Below, in pieces: positions 24,136 through 36,251 of a stretch of DNA of 64,000 nucleotides. This DNA comes from Lineus longissimus (taxonomy: Eukaryota > Nemertea > Pilidiophora > Heteronemertea > Lineidae), in the NCBI RefSeq assembly GCF_910592395.1, contig NC_088309.1, positions 15,752,599 to 15,816,598 of the forward strand. Reading direction: 5' to 3'. The position numbers and the translations under genes were made by a program. Positions within the stretch are counted from its first letter, which is position 1, and every line of letters starts with the position of its first letter. Under the pieces are notes generated by a model. The model was not told where the DNA came from. It saw nothing but the letters and a program-made list of their open reading frames with translations, and did no database searches.

Positions 24136-25934
24136 TCATTGTTGGCCTGGCCATACTGGCGCCACCAGTGTAATTTCTGCCTTGTCCTGAACCACTTTGG
24201 CCAGAATCCGACCTATTAGGCAAAAAGGTGGGAATGCATACCCCTTGATCCCGGACCACTTCATCGCGAAGGCGTCGAATCTTATCGCCCCCGGGTCCGG
24301 CTTCCAGCTCACATATTGTGATTTCTGGGTATTGTGCCTGCTGGCAAACAGGTCCACTTGTTGTTCCCCCAGTATTTTTTCCACCTGAGAGAAAATCTGT
24401 GCATTGAGATGCCAATCGCTCGAGTCGCTGAACACCCTGGATGCCTTGTCGGCCTCCACATTGTCTTTCCCTGGTAGGTGCTCTGCTGTGAGCCAAATGC
24501 CGCGTTCCATGCAGCACTGCCACACCTCCTTTGTCACTGCCAGCAGTTCTCGGGACCTTGTCCCCCCATTTTGTTTATCTGGGCTACCGCTGTGGTGTTG
24601 TCTATCCTGAAATGGATGTGGCATTTTTACCACCTCTCTTACCAGAGCTTTGATTGCCATCAGGACAGCTTTCAACTCTAAGACGTTTATATGTGCCCCA
24701 CTTTCTTGGTGGGTCCACATTCCCTGTGCCATTATTTCTGTTCCATTCCGAACTGCCCCCCAACCTTTTTTCGACGCATCCGTTGTTCGCGTTGGGTGAG
24801 ATTACAGCTTTCCCATTCACATTCAGGAGATTCTGACACCACTATAATAGGTCTGCTCTGCATTCTGGTGTCAAGGTCACTAGCGCTCCGTAAGTTTGGT
24901 TTGACTGTTTTAGGCCTGCCCGCTTCAGCATCTGCAGACTGCGGTAATGCAACGGCGCCGGGAGGATGGCACTGACTGTTGCCGTCAGTTTGCCGATTAG
25001 CACAGCCAGCTCCCTCACTGACGTTTGTTTCTGGCCCAGCATAATGCTGCACGAGTCCCTGATCTGTTCTATTTTCTCCTGAGGGAGGAGGAGTTGCATC
25101 TTGATTGTGTCTACAATGAAGCCCAGATAGGAATTCAATACCTGGCATTGCTCCAGGATTGACCTGGTCCAATTTATTTTCCAACCCAGGATTTGAAGGA
25201 GCCACAGAGCTGAGGTTGTCTGGCTTTTCAAATATCCGGGTTCTTGATGCAGTATGATCAGATCGTCTAAAAAAAATCATAAGTCGGTAGCCCAGTCGTC
25301 TCAGTAGGCCTATTGGGATTTTCAAGAGTCTGGTAAACAGACGAGGGACTGGGGCTAGCCCGAAGGGACACACTAGGTATTTGTACATCTTGTCCTTCCA
25401 TTGAAAACATAAGTATCTCTGTGTTTCTGTCGCTACCGGTACACAGAAGTATGCGACCTTCAGGTCTATTTTGACCATGAAGTCGTCCGGTTGAATCAGG
25501 TTTTTTAGCATATGTATGGTCTCCATTTTGAAATGTTGATATTGTATGTGATTGTTCAGACTCTTCAGATTGAATACCGGTCTGAATGAGCCGTCCTTTT
25601 TCTTCCGAAGGAAGAGATGGCTCACATACTCCACTTCGTGGGGGTCGGTCACCTCCACTATTGCCCGTTTTTTTAGCATTTCCTGGACTTCGGTGTCTAT
25701 CTGGCGGGTCTCCCCTTCCGAGAACTTGGGGCAAAAGCATGATGTTCTCCTCGGAGGTTTCTGCACCCACTCTATTTGGTAACCTGTCACTGCCTCCAAT
25801 ATCAGAGGGTCGCTGGTTATTTGTTGGCAGTTTTTTATCCTGCCCCCCACTGGACCTTCTGTCGAAGGTGGGTTTTGCAAGCCTAGTTTTTTCAGTTCCC
25901 CTGCTACATCTTGTAGTCGTATCATTGAGATCAA
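24136..25934 (-). pseudogene. DIRS reverse transcriptase and RNase H, frameshifted
   Basis: RT block 25934-25276 has FLRKKKDGSFRPVFNLKSLN, KIDLKVAYFCVPVA and KYLVCPFGLAPVPRLFTRLLK, the DIRS/Gypsy-like RT signature. A run of eight A on the plus strand (25269-25276) shifts the frame at the catalytic YxDD-type motif. Coding continues through the RT thumb and connection (25231-24842) and RNase H (24732-24136, with NVLELKAVLMAI and GKDNVEADKASR). Another in-frame TGA near 24135 lies where Trp is expected. Confidence 0.85.
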
Positions 25935-26218
25935 ATATCTAAAAAGAAGTATTACTTTGATAACTGTGGAAGCTGTGATGAATAAAAACTGGAATTTCTT
26001 GTCTGGACATGCTGGAAGGCTTATTGAATTAAGAGGAACAAAAAAAAGGGGACTTGTGAACTTCAGAAGAAAGGAATGTGATTACGATTCACATAACATG
26101 AAAAACCGATAACAAGTTTCATCATTCTCTAGCAACAGGTCCTCATCAACACGATCCACTCCTCACCTGTCCGAGACTCTGTTGAAATTCATTGTCACGG
26201 TATTTCACGCTCACTTTG

Positions 26219-27718
26219 TTAGGGACGTTGTGTACACACGCAGGTGATTGGTTTATACAGTACATGTTTCCATGCCTTTACATCTGGATGGCAAGTTACC
26301 TCAAGCCAGGGCACTGTAACTTTTTCAGTTCCCCTGCTACATCTTGTAGTCGTATCATTTCGAATGACATATTGACCTTCTCGGGCATTGGAGACAGTGG
26401 CAAGCTTTGGGGATCGCATTTCGATTGATACATACCTTTTTCCACCACGCTTCGTGTTCGGTCGCTTCTTGTCGTAAGCGGTTGCTGTTCTGGCCGAGCC
26501 TGGCTTTGGCCCTTTATTGTATGTGGCTTTGTAGCCCCCGTCGTTGCTACTCCTGCGCGACGAAGGCCCCTTACGAAAGGGTCGATTGCCCCCTAGCCCT
26601 CTCTTAATTTCTTGAACTTTTTTCGTTCCTTTTGCTTTCTTATGCAAGGCTGCATAGAATTTTGATCCGAACAACTTCTTTCTGTTTTTTGCTAGAAGCT
26701 CACCATTTTCTTTGATTACTGCCCCCGCTTTTTTGTAACTACGCAGGAAGCGAGACATATAGTTGAAACGTCGACTGTAAGTCGACCACACCCAGGACTG
26801 GCCCAGCAGCAAAATGGCCTTCTCCACTTGCTCTAGCAGAGCACCAGCGTCCAACTTGTCGTTGTCTACGGCCCGTTCCATGGTCCGCCACAACTTCATC
26901 AGCGGCCATGTTGTTTGCAACAGTCTGACTTGCGACTTCATCATTGCGTCATCTTGCTTTTTGGCCAGATCCCTCAGCTGAGCTGGAAGCATGTCCCCTT
27001 CCAACTTAGGAACAGTGAAAATTTCATTTTCTGGGATTGGGTTTCCTTCCATCACTTTAGTTTTGATAGTCTCATCTGGAACAAACTGTGTAAAATGTTT
27101 TTGCACATATCTTTCTTGAGACTTCGATAGCTTCCACGCTCTCTTTTTTTCCTCACTACAGGGATCAAACCGGGCCCTCTTGGGGTGCCTACTGTCCTCA
27201 GAGCTGGAACGCGATCGGCGTTTATGGCGCCGGTTATGTTTTCGTTTGTGACGTCGATGTCTTTATGCCGCTGAATCATCAGCGCTGCTGCTGTCAGTCT
27301 CATGGTCAGAGCTGCTATAATTATTGCCACTACTGGACAGCGAGTGCGAGGACTCACATTTCCGCCTTCGGCTTCGGTGTCCGGAGTCTGACCCAGAAGA
27401 ATGATCTGAACCGCGCCCACTAAATACCTGAAGATCCTCTTCAGAATCCAAACCCCTCACCGATGGTGAGCTGTCGCGTTCATGATCAGTGCCCTGTGAT
27501 CCGGGCTCATGCCTCGAACATATCGAGGACTCGGCCATGTTGGAGGGAGCCGAAATGGCTTGTCCCTCATCAGACCGTTTTTGGGGTATCTTGTACCCCT
27601 CTGACCACCCCTTTTTAGGGCTGTAGCCACCCAGGGGGTCTGAATTAGCCTTTTGGGCCGATTCATTCGCTTTCCTACCTTTAATTCGCTCGGATGTCTC
27701 TTGATCCATGCTGAGCAA
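26219..27718 (-). pseudogene. DIRS gag-like protein, one in-frame stop
   Basis: Two open blocks in the same frame (27718-27263 and 27106-26219, with open sequence between them) separated by one TAA at 27263-27265. The N-terminal part is Ser/Asp-rich with a basic RHRRHKRK-type stretch. The C-terminal part has a helical core (QLRDLAKKQDDAMMKSQ, WSTYSRRFNYMSRFLRSY) and a basic Arg/Lys/Gly tail, as in DIRS Gag proteins. The assignment rests on position and composition rather than a strong motif. Confidence 0.7.
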
Positions 27719-27889
27719 ATTCGTCTACCATAAATCGGAAAGCAGCGGAAGTTAAAGATAGCGCATAGGATCATGGGAAAAAAAGAAATTATTTCCGGGG
27801 CCGGAACTATTTTATTTTTCTGCTGATCCTTGAATTCTGGGGTGGAATTCAGATTATTACATCTATTTATGGTTTATGAAATTAAATTT

Positions 27890-28253
27890 GACCGAAGAAA
27901 AATTCAGAAATTTCAACTCAAAATGCAAAATATCACGGAATATCAAAACAATCTTATTTTCATGATATCATTGATAGTAAGCTTGTTTTGGATGCGACAT
28001 GACTTTTTTGACTTAATTTTTCTTATTATATGTTAAATACGTTGAGAAGAGATGAAAAGGGCAGGAATATCATGGGAATAATGAAAATCTCAAATATATG
28101 TAGTTCGTGATATTATCAAATATTATATCTTGTAATTGTATTTTTTCATTACTTTTTTCTCTGATTGTTGTTCTGATACCCCAAGGTTAATTTTGACATT
28201 TGGAAAAATTAGATATCACAACCGAAGACAGTCTGTAAATTTTTAGCATTTTT
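27890..28253. other. Tc1/mariner-type element interior
   Basis: AT-rich sequence between the DIRS right end and the right inverted repeat of the TA-flanked element. No coding potential seen. Confidence 0.5.
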
Positions 28254-28481
28254 CGATATTTTGTTTTTTTTGGAGATTTTCATGAAATGGTGAGATCTTT
28301 CAAATATGAAATTATGTGACAGATTGGTAATAATGTAAGGACGCTTTGTATGCAATTTCATTGATAGGTGACAACTGAATCCTGGGAAATTTTAAAAAAC
28401 AAATTTGGTTGCTGGGTGGGTTGAAACTTATGGAGGGCAGTGTAAGTACATCGGTATATAATTCCACTTATTTCAAAATGG

Positions 28482-29210
28482 CTACTCTGAATTTGTGAAA
28501 GATATTATTTTGTTTAGTTCTTCAATGAACTCGACAACGAAATTGTCGTTGTAGCCCAAAAGAAACAGCTCAATATCTTGAGTTGTGAGTGTATGATCAA
28601 GACCTTTGCTGGAATCTACAATTGCATCAATGACTTCCTTTAAGCATTGCTTTTGGAAAACAAGTTGGAGGACCTCTTTGGTTGTACTTGTAGCATCCAC
28701 GTTTACCACAGTAGCAAGACCTTTGAATTCGGGTGTCATGTTTAGTTTCTGTATTGTGTTACAGTTCGTGCACCTTACTGTAGAAGATGCATCTGGGTTG
28801 TCTAAATCAATGTTCAGTTTGCAAGTAACACACTCTGCAATTGTCTGCACTCTAACTGCAATGAGATTTCCAATGATTGTTCTTGTTGACCACTGTTTGT
28901 AATTTGTCAAAGGGTTGGCTGGGAGTATTTGAGTCTGAGGGCTAGTTGACAAAATTTTTTTGTCTTTGAAAGATCGTACCTTAACATTTGAGATTGCGTA
29001 GGTGCTGTGTTGTTTTAGCTGTGGAATGAATGAACTCCATACAGAAAATTTTACTGTAGCTGTTAGATCCGCAACATACACATCAGTTGTGTAGGTCCTG
29101 ATGGCGTTTTTTGTATGTCAATATCATCGTCTTGGTCAATGACAGTAACTTTGATGTTTATTGCTGACGCCACGGTATAGGATAAGCTCACCTCTGCTGA
29201 CTGGCGAGCT
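28482..29210 (-). pseudogene. RPA-like OB-fold protein, copy 1 (frameshifted)
   Basis: The 199-codon block 29081-28482 resembles the RPA70 ssDNA-binding family. An OB-fold-like stretch (VADLTATVKFSVWSSFI ... KKILSTSP) is followed by a four-cysteine zinc ribbon (CVTCKLNIDL...CTNC) as in RPA DBD-C-like folds. Upstream codons (SAINIKVTVIDQDDDIDIQ) lie in another frame, with the shift near 29100. It parallels 36974-37720, so the two are paralogs or parts of one repeated gene. RPA-like genes also ride in some Helitrons, so the origin (host or mobile) is open. Confidence 0.65.
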
Positions 29211-29694
29211 AAAAAGCTGACACGCATCTTGGTCTTTTGCCAAAAGAAGAAAAGGTTGAACTTTTTGTGAAAAGGAACTTTATCTGCCGTCACACTGGCT
29301 TCGCTTTTTCCAAATTGGCCTATACACAGGGGACATCCGTACTCCATCAACTAGGCTTACCTATGGAATGGAATGACCTGATTCAATTCATACGCAAATT
29401 TATAGGGGCTTCAGGTAGTGATAATTTAGTTCTCAGACTTATATCAGATGGTTGCATCAGATGGTTCCACCATCTACCTTAGCTAGATCTGCTACCTGTC
29501 TTCCCCAGGGACATCCTCGCAAACAATTAGTCGAGCGTTACCAATTATACTGGAATTTGTTAATGGATTATGCGTCCACAGTGTAACAGTGGAGGGTACT
29601 AGTAAAAATAGGAATTTTGTGCAATTTATTTTGTTTACTGATAGAAGCACACTGCAAAAACAGCCAAATTAAACTAGGGGTCGTTCATGATGTA
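29211..29694. other. Gap without a recognised gene
   Basis: Short open frames on both strands with no family resemblance that I can name. The 81-codon plus-strand frame at 29237-29482 has protein-like composition but no support from context. Confidence 0.4.
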
Positions 29695-30660
29695 CAGTCC
29701 TTCAAAAAAGTAAATGGACACACAAAAATCAAATTTTCTTGAAAACGGCTGGTGATAAATCGATTCGGTTTGCTGCATTTGATAGGACATTTAGTTGTGC
29801 ATCATGGTATCTACCACATAAAAATTAGCCATTTTATCTAATACCGACTTTTATTGATTTACAAAAGGCCCCAAAATCAACTTTTTCGTTTCCGATTTTT
29901 TTCGTACTTTTTCTTGATAGGATGAATCACCATGATGAAAAACCCACGTCCCCATCAAGGTGATGAAAATATCTTGTGTTAATTGGTGGGAAAACAGCAT
30001 TTTATGTCAAAATTTTGCACCTTGTTTATTGACTTTGGAATTACTTTGGAGAAGTCGACCATAGCCAATTATGTCAGTTTCAACATGCAGCCCGAGTGTT
30101 AATTCCTTATTGGCTGATGTTTTGAATAGGGGTGGAAATGTTGTTAACATTGATGTATTGTAAACGCGAGGGTAAAGTAATATTGGTGAACCCATTGTCC
30201 AGCTGCCAAATCCAGGCCTGGGAGAGATATTCATAGGCATATTAAACAAGGCCATTGAAATGGTGACATGATTCCGGTTGTCTGGGCCAGGTGAATAATA
30301 TCAAGGGGGCATCTCCGCAGTAGAAGACCGGGTAACAAAACCCTTTTGCACAAATGGGTTAATAAGTTGCAGATTCAAGTGAAAACTGTGGAATTTCTTA
30401 GATATTCACTCATAACTCAACAGAAGCTTCCAGTCAATATAAAATTTGCCCCCAAAAAATGCGTGATAAAAAAGTTGATTTTGGGACCTTTCATAAATCG
30501 AAAAAATTGACTTATAGGTAAAATAGCAAATTTCCAAGTGGTAGATATCATGATGCACAACTAAATGCCCTATCAAATGCAGCAAACCGCATCGATTTAT
30601 CACCAGCCGTTTTCAAGAAAATTTGATTTTTGTGTGTCCATTTACTTTTTTGAAGGACTG
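29695..30660. mobile_element. Tc1/mariner-type MITE
   Basis: 966-bp element with ~190-bp inverted ends (29695-29890 mirrors 30473-30660), starting CAGTCCTTCAAAAAAGT and ending with its complement, flanked by TA (29693-29694, 30661-30662). No transposase. CAGT ends and the TA target are Tc1/mariner hallmarks. Confidence 0.9.
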
Positions 30661-30979
30661 TACGTACGCACCTCGGGGGAGGAGGGGTCATGTTCGCTGA
30701 TGCATGCATGTACATTTTGCCTGTACATTAGGGGGAGGGGATCCCAAAATCGGGGTTTAAGTGAGTACGTACTTTATAAACGCACCCCTGGCTGCAGAAT
30801 TTTCCTGCTTCACAGTCTTTTAGCATGGGGAGTGGAGGTTGGAGTGGGGAAATATGAATGTAGTCCAAAATGTGTTCTGAAGAAGTTGAAATAAGAATTC
30901 ATATTTAAGAAAAATATATTTATTTCAAAATGACTATCCTGTCCAGCAGGCGATTGGAATAAGCATTGAAATAAGAAAG
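30661..30979. other. Gap without a recognised gene
   Basis: No coding or structural signal beyond the neighbouring MITE and minisatellite. Confidence 0.4.
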
Positions 30980-31430
30980 AATCACAGGATCAGTGTTGAA
31001 TCAAAATGAAAATTACAAGTAGAAAAACAAATGGATAGCATATCAGAATCTGATAATATGTTTTGGACAAATTTAATACATGTACATGTATCTGCAATGA
31101 AAATTTCAAGTATGACAACAAGTGGATAGCACATCATAACCTGACTGGTAAGATGTTTTGGACAAACTTAATATCCGCAATGAAAATTACAAGTACAAAA
31201 ACAAGTAGACAGCATATCACAATCTGATTGATAACATGTTTTGGACAAATTTAATATTCACAATGGAAATTATAAGTAGGAAAACACATGGCTAGTAGCA
31301 CATCATAATCTGATTCATAAGCTGTTTGGACAAATTTAGTATCTGCAATGGAAATTACAAGTAGAAGAACATGTGGATAGCACATCATAATCTGACTGAT
31401 AAGATTTTTTGGATGAACTTAATATTCCCT
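30980..31430. repeat. ~88-bp minisatellite, about five units
   Basis: Recurring blocks of GCAATGAAAATTACAAGTA, CACATCATAATCTGA and GTTTTGGACAAATTTAATA with a period near 88 bases. Units differ by several substitutions and small indels. Confidence 0.8.
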
Positions 31431-32031
31431 GTCAACTTTGATCATGCAATACTAAATAAATAAATAAATAAAATATATTTTGAGGTTGATTGCAAGGAAC
31501 ACATTATAGACAGCAGAAGTTAAGTTCTTCCAATGTAGATTACTTTTATTAAAGACCATTTTGATTTAAAGTAAGAAGAGCATATCAGGGGCCATCCATG
31601 ATGGTATTTCCATCTGAAGAGCAGTTCTTCTGCTTGAGGGCCAAATGATGTGGGCGAACTTTCCGAAGAGCATACTGCTGTACATTTTTTACAGGAAATG
31701 TATGTGATGGATGGTCCCTTTCACAAAATTATAAGAATGAAGCAGTGAACATTAACTGCCAAATTATGAAGTTGCAATAATGATACTGATATTTGTTTAT
31801 TGATACACGCACTGGTAAAATTATTGCAAGTAACTGAGTATACCAGTGTTTGTATACAACGAGCACTATTACATGTACATGTATACTGAACATCTTGCCT
31901 TGGGTCAATTTGACACTAAAAAAGGTCTTTGAAGTCTTCACCCAGACTGCATAGTGGACAAACTTTGATCTAAACGGATACTAGTATTCCAGAGGAATCA
32001 GATCGGACCGTACCCAAAAATATGTCTGTTT
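31431..32031. other. Gap without a recognised gene
   Basis: AT-rich sequence with a short TAAA run near 31455. Nothing codable is supported. Confidence 0.4.
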
Positions 32032-32512
32032 TAGTCCATGGGCTGAGTAGGCCCACCTTGCAACCCCCCCTAAAACTGATGAAAATGCATGCAAGTTGTA
32101 GTATTTGATCTATATTTTCAAAATGTAGGGACTCAATGAAAATGTAGGGACTCAATACCACTCTTGGGCGGTTTTTGTGGGCGTGGCTCCTTTTTTTTCT
32201 GCGGCCAGTCTTGGGGTAGGGGAAATCTAAATTGACTTTCCTCTTGACTGGTTTATCATAGGAAAGTGTATGACCCATCAAAATGTTTGTCTTGAGCCAC
32301 TCTAGACTTCAAGATAATCAATATGCAAATTAACTCAATATGTAGGTCAACAGAGGTCAAAAGGTCACGAAATTTAGGGAATGCCTAAAATCTGGAAGCC
32401 GGGCCTGCAAATGTTCCCCGAGGTTCTGAAATTTGGAACAATTGAGCTAGGAGCCTATAATATCATTAACTGACATCCCTTCACTAATGTTCAATTATTT
32501 TCAAAACTGATG
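32032..32512 (+). repeat. Left terminal inverted repeat of element B
   Basis: Mirror of 36252-36752 with scattered mismatches. Contains three AGGTCA half-sites at 32344-32349, 32354-32359 and 32362-32367. Confidence 0.9.
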
Positions 32513-32949
32513 CCGCTGTGATAACGCAAATGGATCGAATTTCGAAAATGTAAAACAAAATGGTGATTTTAAATCTGTGGTAAAGGAATAGGCGATTATG
32601 AGTTATGTATGCCACAACAAAATCAACAATTAGGTACCATTCAATGAATGCTTTATTTTTCATTTCAAACAATCAAAATTTTAAATGATTTACCTAAATT
32701 ATCTCTTGAATTATGCAAATTAGGCAAATACTAAAGGTCAAAATGGTCAAGTCATGGAAGTAGCATGTACTAGGAGTGGTGTGTGTACATGCCATTTACA
32801 TATTTGTACACCATAATCAAGGAGTCAAATGGACATTTTCACAGATACATCCAGATACGGGAATACCAACTGAAGATGCAATATGCAGGATTAACCCCCT
32901 GATGCCGGTGACAAACCATGGCCAATGCAAATGATGCATATTACAGATA

Positions 32950-35605
32950 CGGGTACCAAGTTCTTAGTCAAAGTCACTGTCTTCACTGTCATGATTGTCG
33001 TCACTGTCACTGTTATAGTCATTGTCACTGCTGTCGCTATTCTCTGCTGTCTCATTCTCTTGGTCTTCTCAAGTATGTCTGCCATACTTGCTGGCAGTGC
33101 AGTTCCTTTGAACCAACACGGTTCCAGTCGGCCGTCATCAATCGTCCAACCATGATCCTCCGCTGGATGTGGGATTTCCGGCTTTGGGATGTGACCTCTT
33201 TTCCAGATTGCTACTTGATAATTTACTCTCTTAATATGCTCCTGAAGAAACACTCTTGGGGGTGGCAAGGAGGAGGGGTCTATGTTCTTCTTTGAATTCA
33301 ATGCTCCACCACACTTTGACTGCAGCATTTCGTATCTGAGACAGTCCACCTCCTTGGTCTTTGTACTCGTACTGTACATTGTGCAGGTGAATTCTTCAAG
33401 AGTGAGGAAGAGGTCATCGGTAACCTCCCAAGACTCTCCAAGGCATTTGAAGACTTCCTGATACTTTGTTTTTTTCTGTAAAGTCCTCAGAGGTTTCACC
33501 TTGCCGATTCCTTTGAAGGCACTTGTGGTATCGCATCTACTGAAGGCATGGAGGCCAAGCAAAGCAGCACAGTATACTGGGGTGAACTCCTTCGACATCT
33601 CCGTAACATCAATCAGTCGCCTCCTATTCCCTGTGACAGTATCAAACAGGAGTTGAACCTTCATGTTCGGGGCACAGTAGAGCAGAATGAAGAAGATATA
33701 TGTGTCTGGACTTCGAACACGCACGAAGCTGTATCCTTCTTCTTGGGCATAGGATGAGTACAGAATTACTCGTGTGTCCGTCTCCTCTTGTGTTGAGTCC
33801 AGAGATGGGATTTCAGATGCAGATATCCTCCCACTGACAGCTTCGAGTTGGTAGGCCTTGCCCTTGCATTCTGATAATGCACCAGGCAAAGTTCACCGCC
33901 TCTGATTTCGTCAAGGCACCCTCACTTTCAGGAACAGATAGATGTTTTATTGTCATCTGCGGGCTGTTCCTCTGACTGATGAAACAAGGAGGGAGACTGT
34001 CTGGTTCGTTGATGTCCAAGGACCTCTTTCCTGTCTTCGGTACTGAGGGGATGAGTGCATCAGACACGACCTGATCCTTCCGCACGTTCTGCAACATGAT
34101 GCCATGGGCTGTGTGTACTGATCCACTACCTGAAATATCATTGATGTATTGGTCGAAATTGTCAAAGTCGCTGTGGAACACTGCTGGACCAGAAGGGTTA
34201 CGCACGATATGGGGAGTAAGGACACTGGAAGCCTCTTCAAGTGCAGTTGCAAGAGCAGTTTCAAGTTCAAGTGAGTAGGAATAACTCTCAGCATGCCCAA
34301 GTCGATTCATGAGGGTGTTGAGCTGCGTGCTTCGGAAAAGATGGCGTAAGGTCATGCAAACTAGAATGTGTTTGGATAGCTTCCATTCTCCTCTTGTTGC
34401 TGCGCGACAGATGTCTTGAACAAGAGAAGACACAAGACGCTCTGTCTTCTCCGACGATGGCAACAAGCTGTTACCGGAAATCAGAAGGTGAAGGAACCTT
34501 TGCAAACTCTCAGGTGCTGGACTATCCACTGTTTGTAGATACCCAGCGGTGGGTGGCCATGGCATGTCATCAGCTTTCAGAAATGCATCTTTGATTATCT
34601 GGCGGAGTAGAAGTGCAACATCACCAATCTGATCTGAACTAGGCCTAAGCAAGCTACAACTATTCCTAACAGCAGTAGCAAGATCAAGATCATTGCTGAG
34701 CACTAAGGCAGACTGCAACCTCCCACCCTTTCTGTCAAGGGAAACAATGCTAAGTTTTTCGGACTACATTTCATGTTTTTCCAACCTCTTTTTAAGTGTC
34801 TCCGTTCGATAGTTCTGATTTGCAAATAGTGTCTCTGATAAGTGTTCAATGTACATGTCTCTTAGGTCAGTCATTTTCATTATTCATGGCCAATGATTAT
34901 CCTCTGATCAATAACCTCACAAATCTTCGAGAAGCAGAGTTCATGAGTTCTTTCACGGTCTTTGACATCCTGCTTAGCGTCTTCGTCAGTGCTCTTCCAT
35001 GTTGATGTATCGATATATTTCATGCGACAATGTTTATGATAACGTGCCTCTGAAGCAAAGAGATTGTATCCTCGAATACGGGTGGCGAGTTCTTCATCGC
35101 CTCTTTGCTCTGCTATGGGGAGTATTGAGTCCCCACCACCATGGGCAAAGTGCGACAGACCCTCTGAGGTCCACGACCCTTTGTCCACGAATTTCTTTCG
35201 CCCATAACTTTTACAGAAGATACAGTTCTGCTCAAACAGGATCTTTTCAGTTGAACTGTGACGACTTTGTCTCGTACTTGTAGGCCGATCATCATTAGTT
35301 GCAACACTTGGTTTCAGGCGGTTAAGATGATTGGTAAATTTTGAGTAACATTCACGATGGTAACCATGATTGTCACCAAGGGATTCAGGAATTTGAGCAC
35401 AAATGACATCCTGTCGATGTACTGACCCGGGCGGCTGAGCTTGTCTCTTATCCCGGATTTCGAGGATTTGGTCCAATCGTTCCTGGGGTTTCGGTAAATT
35501 AGAAAAACGTATGAAGTCAGTTGTTTTTGTCTTACTGTCGTGAATGATGCAGATGTCTTTGTCGATGGGTGCTGGCCTTTCAGTGCTCGCCTTTCTTTTT
35601 GACAT
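32950..35605 (-). pseudogene. Element B protein: zinc-finger N-terminus, PIN-like C-terminus, internally deleted
   Basis: Starts at ATG 35603-35605 (MSKRKAST). The N-terminal block has paired Cys/His motifs (HGYHRECYSKFTNH, CIFCKS, YHKHCRMKY). A middle block (34718-33870) carries FDNFDQYINDISGSGSVHTAHG, the counterpart of element A's IDNWDHEG motif. A third block (33889 down) has EETDTRVILYSSYAQEE, SPDTYIFFILLYCA and HAFSRCDTTSAFKGIGK, matching the PIN/XPG-like segment of A. The ~500-600 residues that separate these motifs in A are largely absent here. The C-terminus is a Ser/Asp acidic tail read after a frameshift near 33070. An in-frame TAG near 34765 and frame changes disable the gene. Confidence 0.75.
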
Positions 35606-36251
35606 TTCTGCTGATATCAGGCTGCCTGAAACAGGCAAGGATGGCACCATAAGTGAAACATGGCCATTTAACAATGCATACTTAACCATTCTACACTGGT
35701 GTTGTTGACTTCTTAATTCAAAAACACAGATTTTCAGGTACTTAGACAAGCTCATACAACATGTGTGTACTCCTAAACATACGGTACATCTAGGCATGCA
35801 CCTGCATGCAGCAGTGCTAAGCGTGTACACAGAGCCACTTTCACTTTCTTGCAAGATTTGTGCGTTCTTAATTCAATTAATTAATCAACAAATAAGATAA
35901 AGAAATTACTTACGTGATGAGTAAATGTTTATACATTCATCTGATCAACAAGACAGTCGTGATTCATTTGGGAAATATGAGAAAAAGAGTGATTTCATTT
36001 CAAGAAGATTCAGCTTCCATGCTTCATGCTCCTATTGTTTTAGTGTGATTTACATGATGGGCAAGAGATGGCACTACTGAGTTTGAGTTTGATTTTTGTC
36101 ACACTTGACAGGTGGAGCTCCAGTCTCAGGGCTGAAAAACAATATCTAGAAAAGGATATCAATGAGTTACAGAATTATAGCCTTACCGCATAAAAATCAC
36201 AGATTTTTTGACCATTTCCGAAATTTGACCTTTTCGCGTTAACCTCAGAGC
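35606..36251. other. Element B 5' leader
   Basis: Sequence between the right inverted repeat and the first ATG of the element B gene. The open frame extends a little upstream of the ATG without family resemblance. Presumed leader or promoter. Confidence 0.4.

Larger units (their letters stand above)
20664..27889 (-). mobile_element. DIRS-type tyrosine-recombinase retrotransposon
   Basis: A 7.2 kb DIRS element on the minus strand: gag (26219-27718), RT/RNase H (24136-25934) and a tyrosine recombinase (21803-24000). Inverted ends (20727-20860 with 27725-27876) and an internal complementary region (21684-21793) fit the DIRS-1 design. There is no target duplication, as expected for recombinase-mediated insertion. 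A Helentron-like repeat interrupts the recombinase gene. Confidence 0.9.
20391..28442. mobile_element. Tc1/mariner-type non-autonomous element, split by DIRS
   Basis: Inverted ends of about 190 bp: 20391-20580 mirrors 28254-28442. They begin CACTGC..TCCATAAGTT and are flanked by TA on both sides (20389-20390, 28443-28444), the Tc1/mariner signature. The DIRS element sits inside; without it the element is about 0.8 kb and has no transposase. Confidence 0.85.

Noticed and set aside
23833-24523. A 452-codon frame that seems to extend the DIRS recombinase far upstream
   Set aside because: Its first ~200 codons lie over the RNase H region in the wrong frame and have shadow-like composition; only the part from about 24010 downward is recombinase.
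29237-29482. Possible small plus-strand gene
   Set aside because: Composition is protein-like, but it overlaps the broken RPA-like frame on the other strand and has no recognisable family or splice context.
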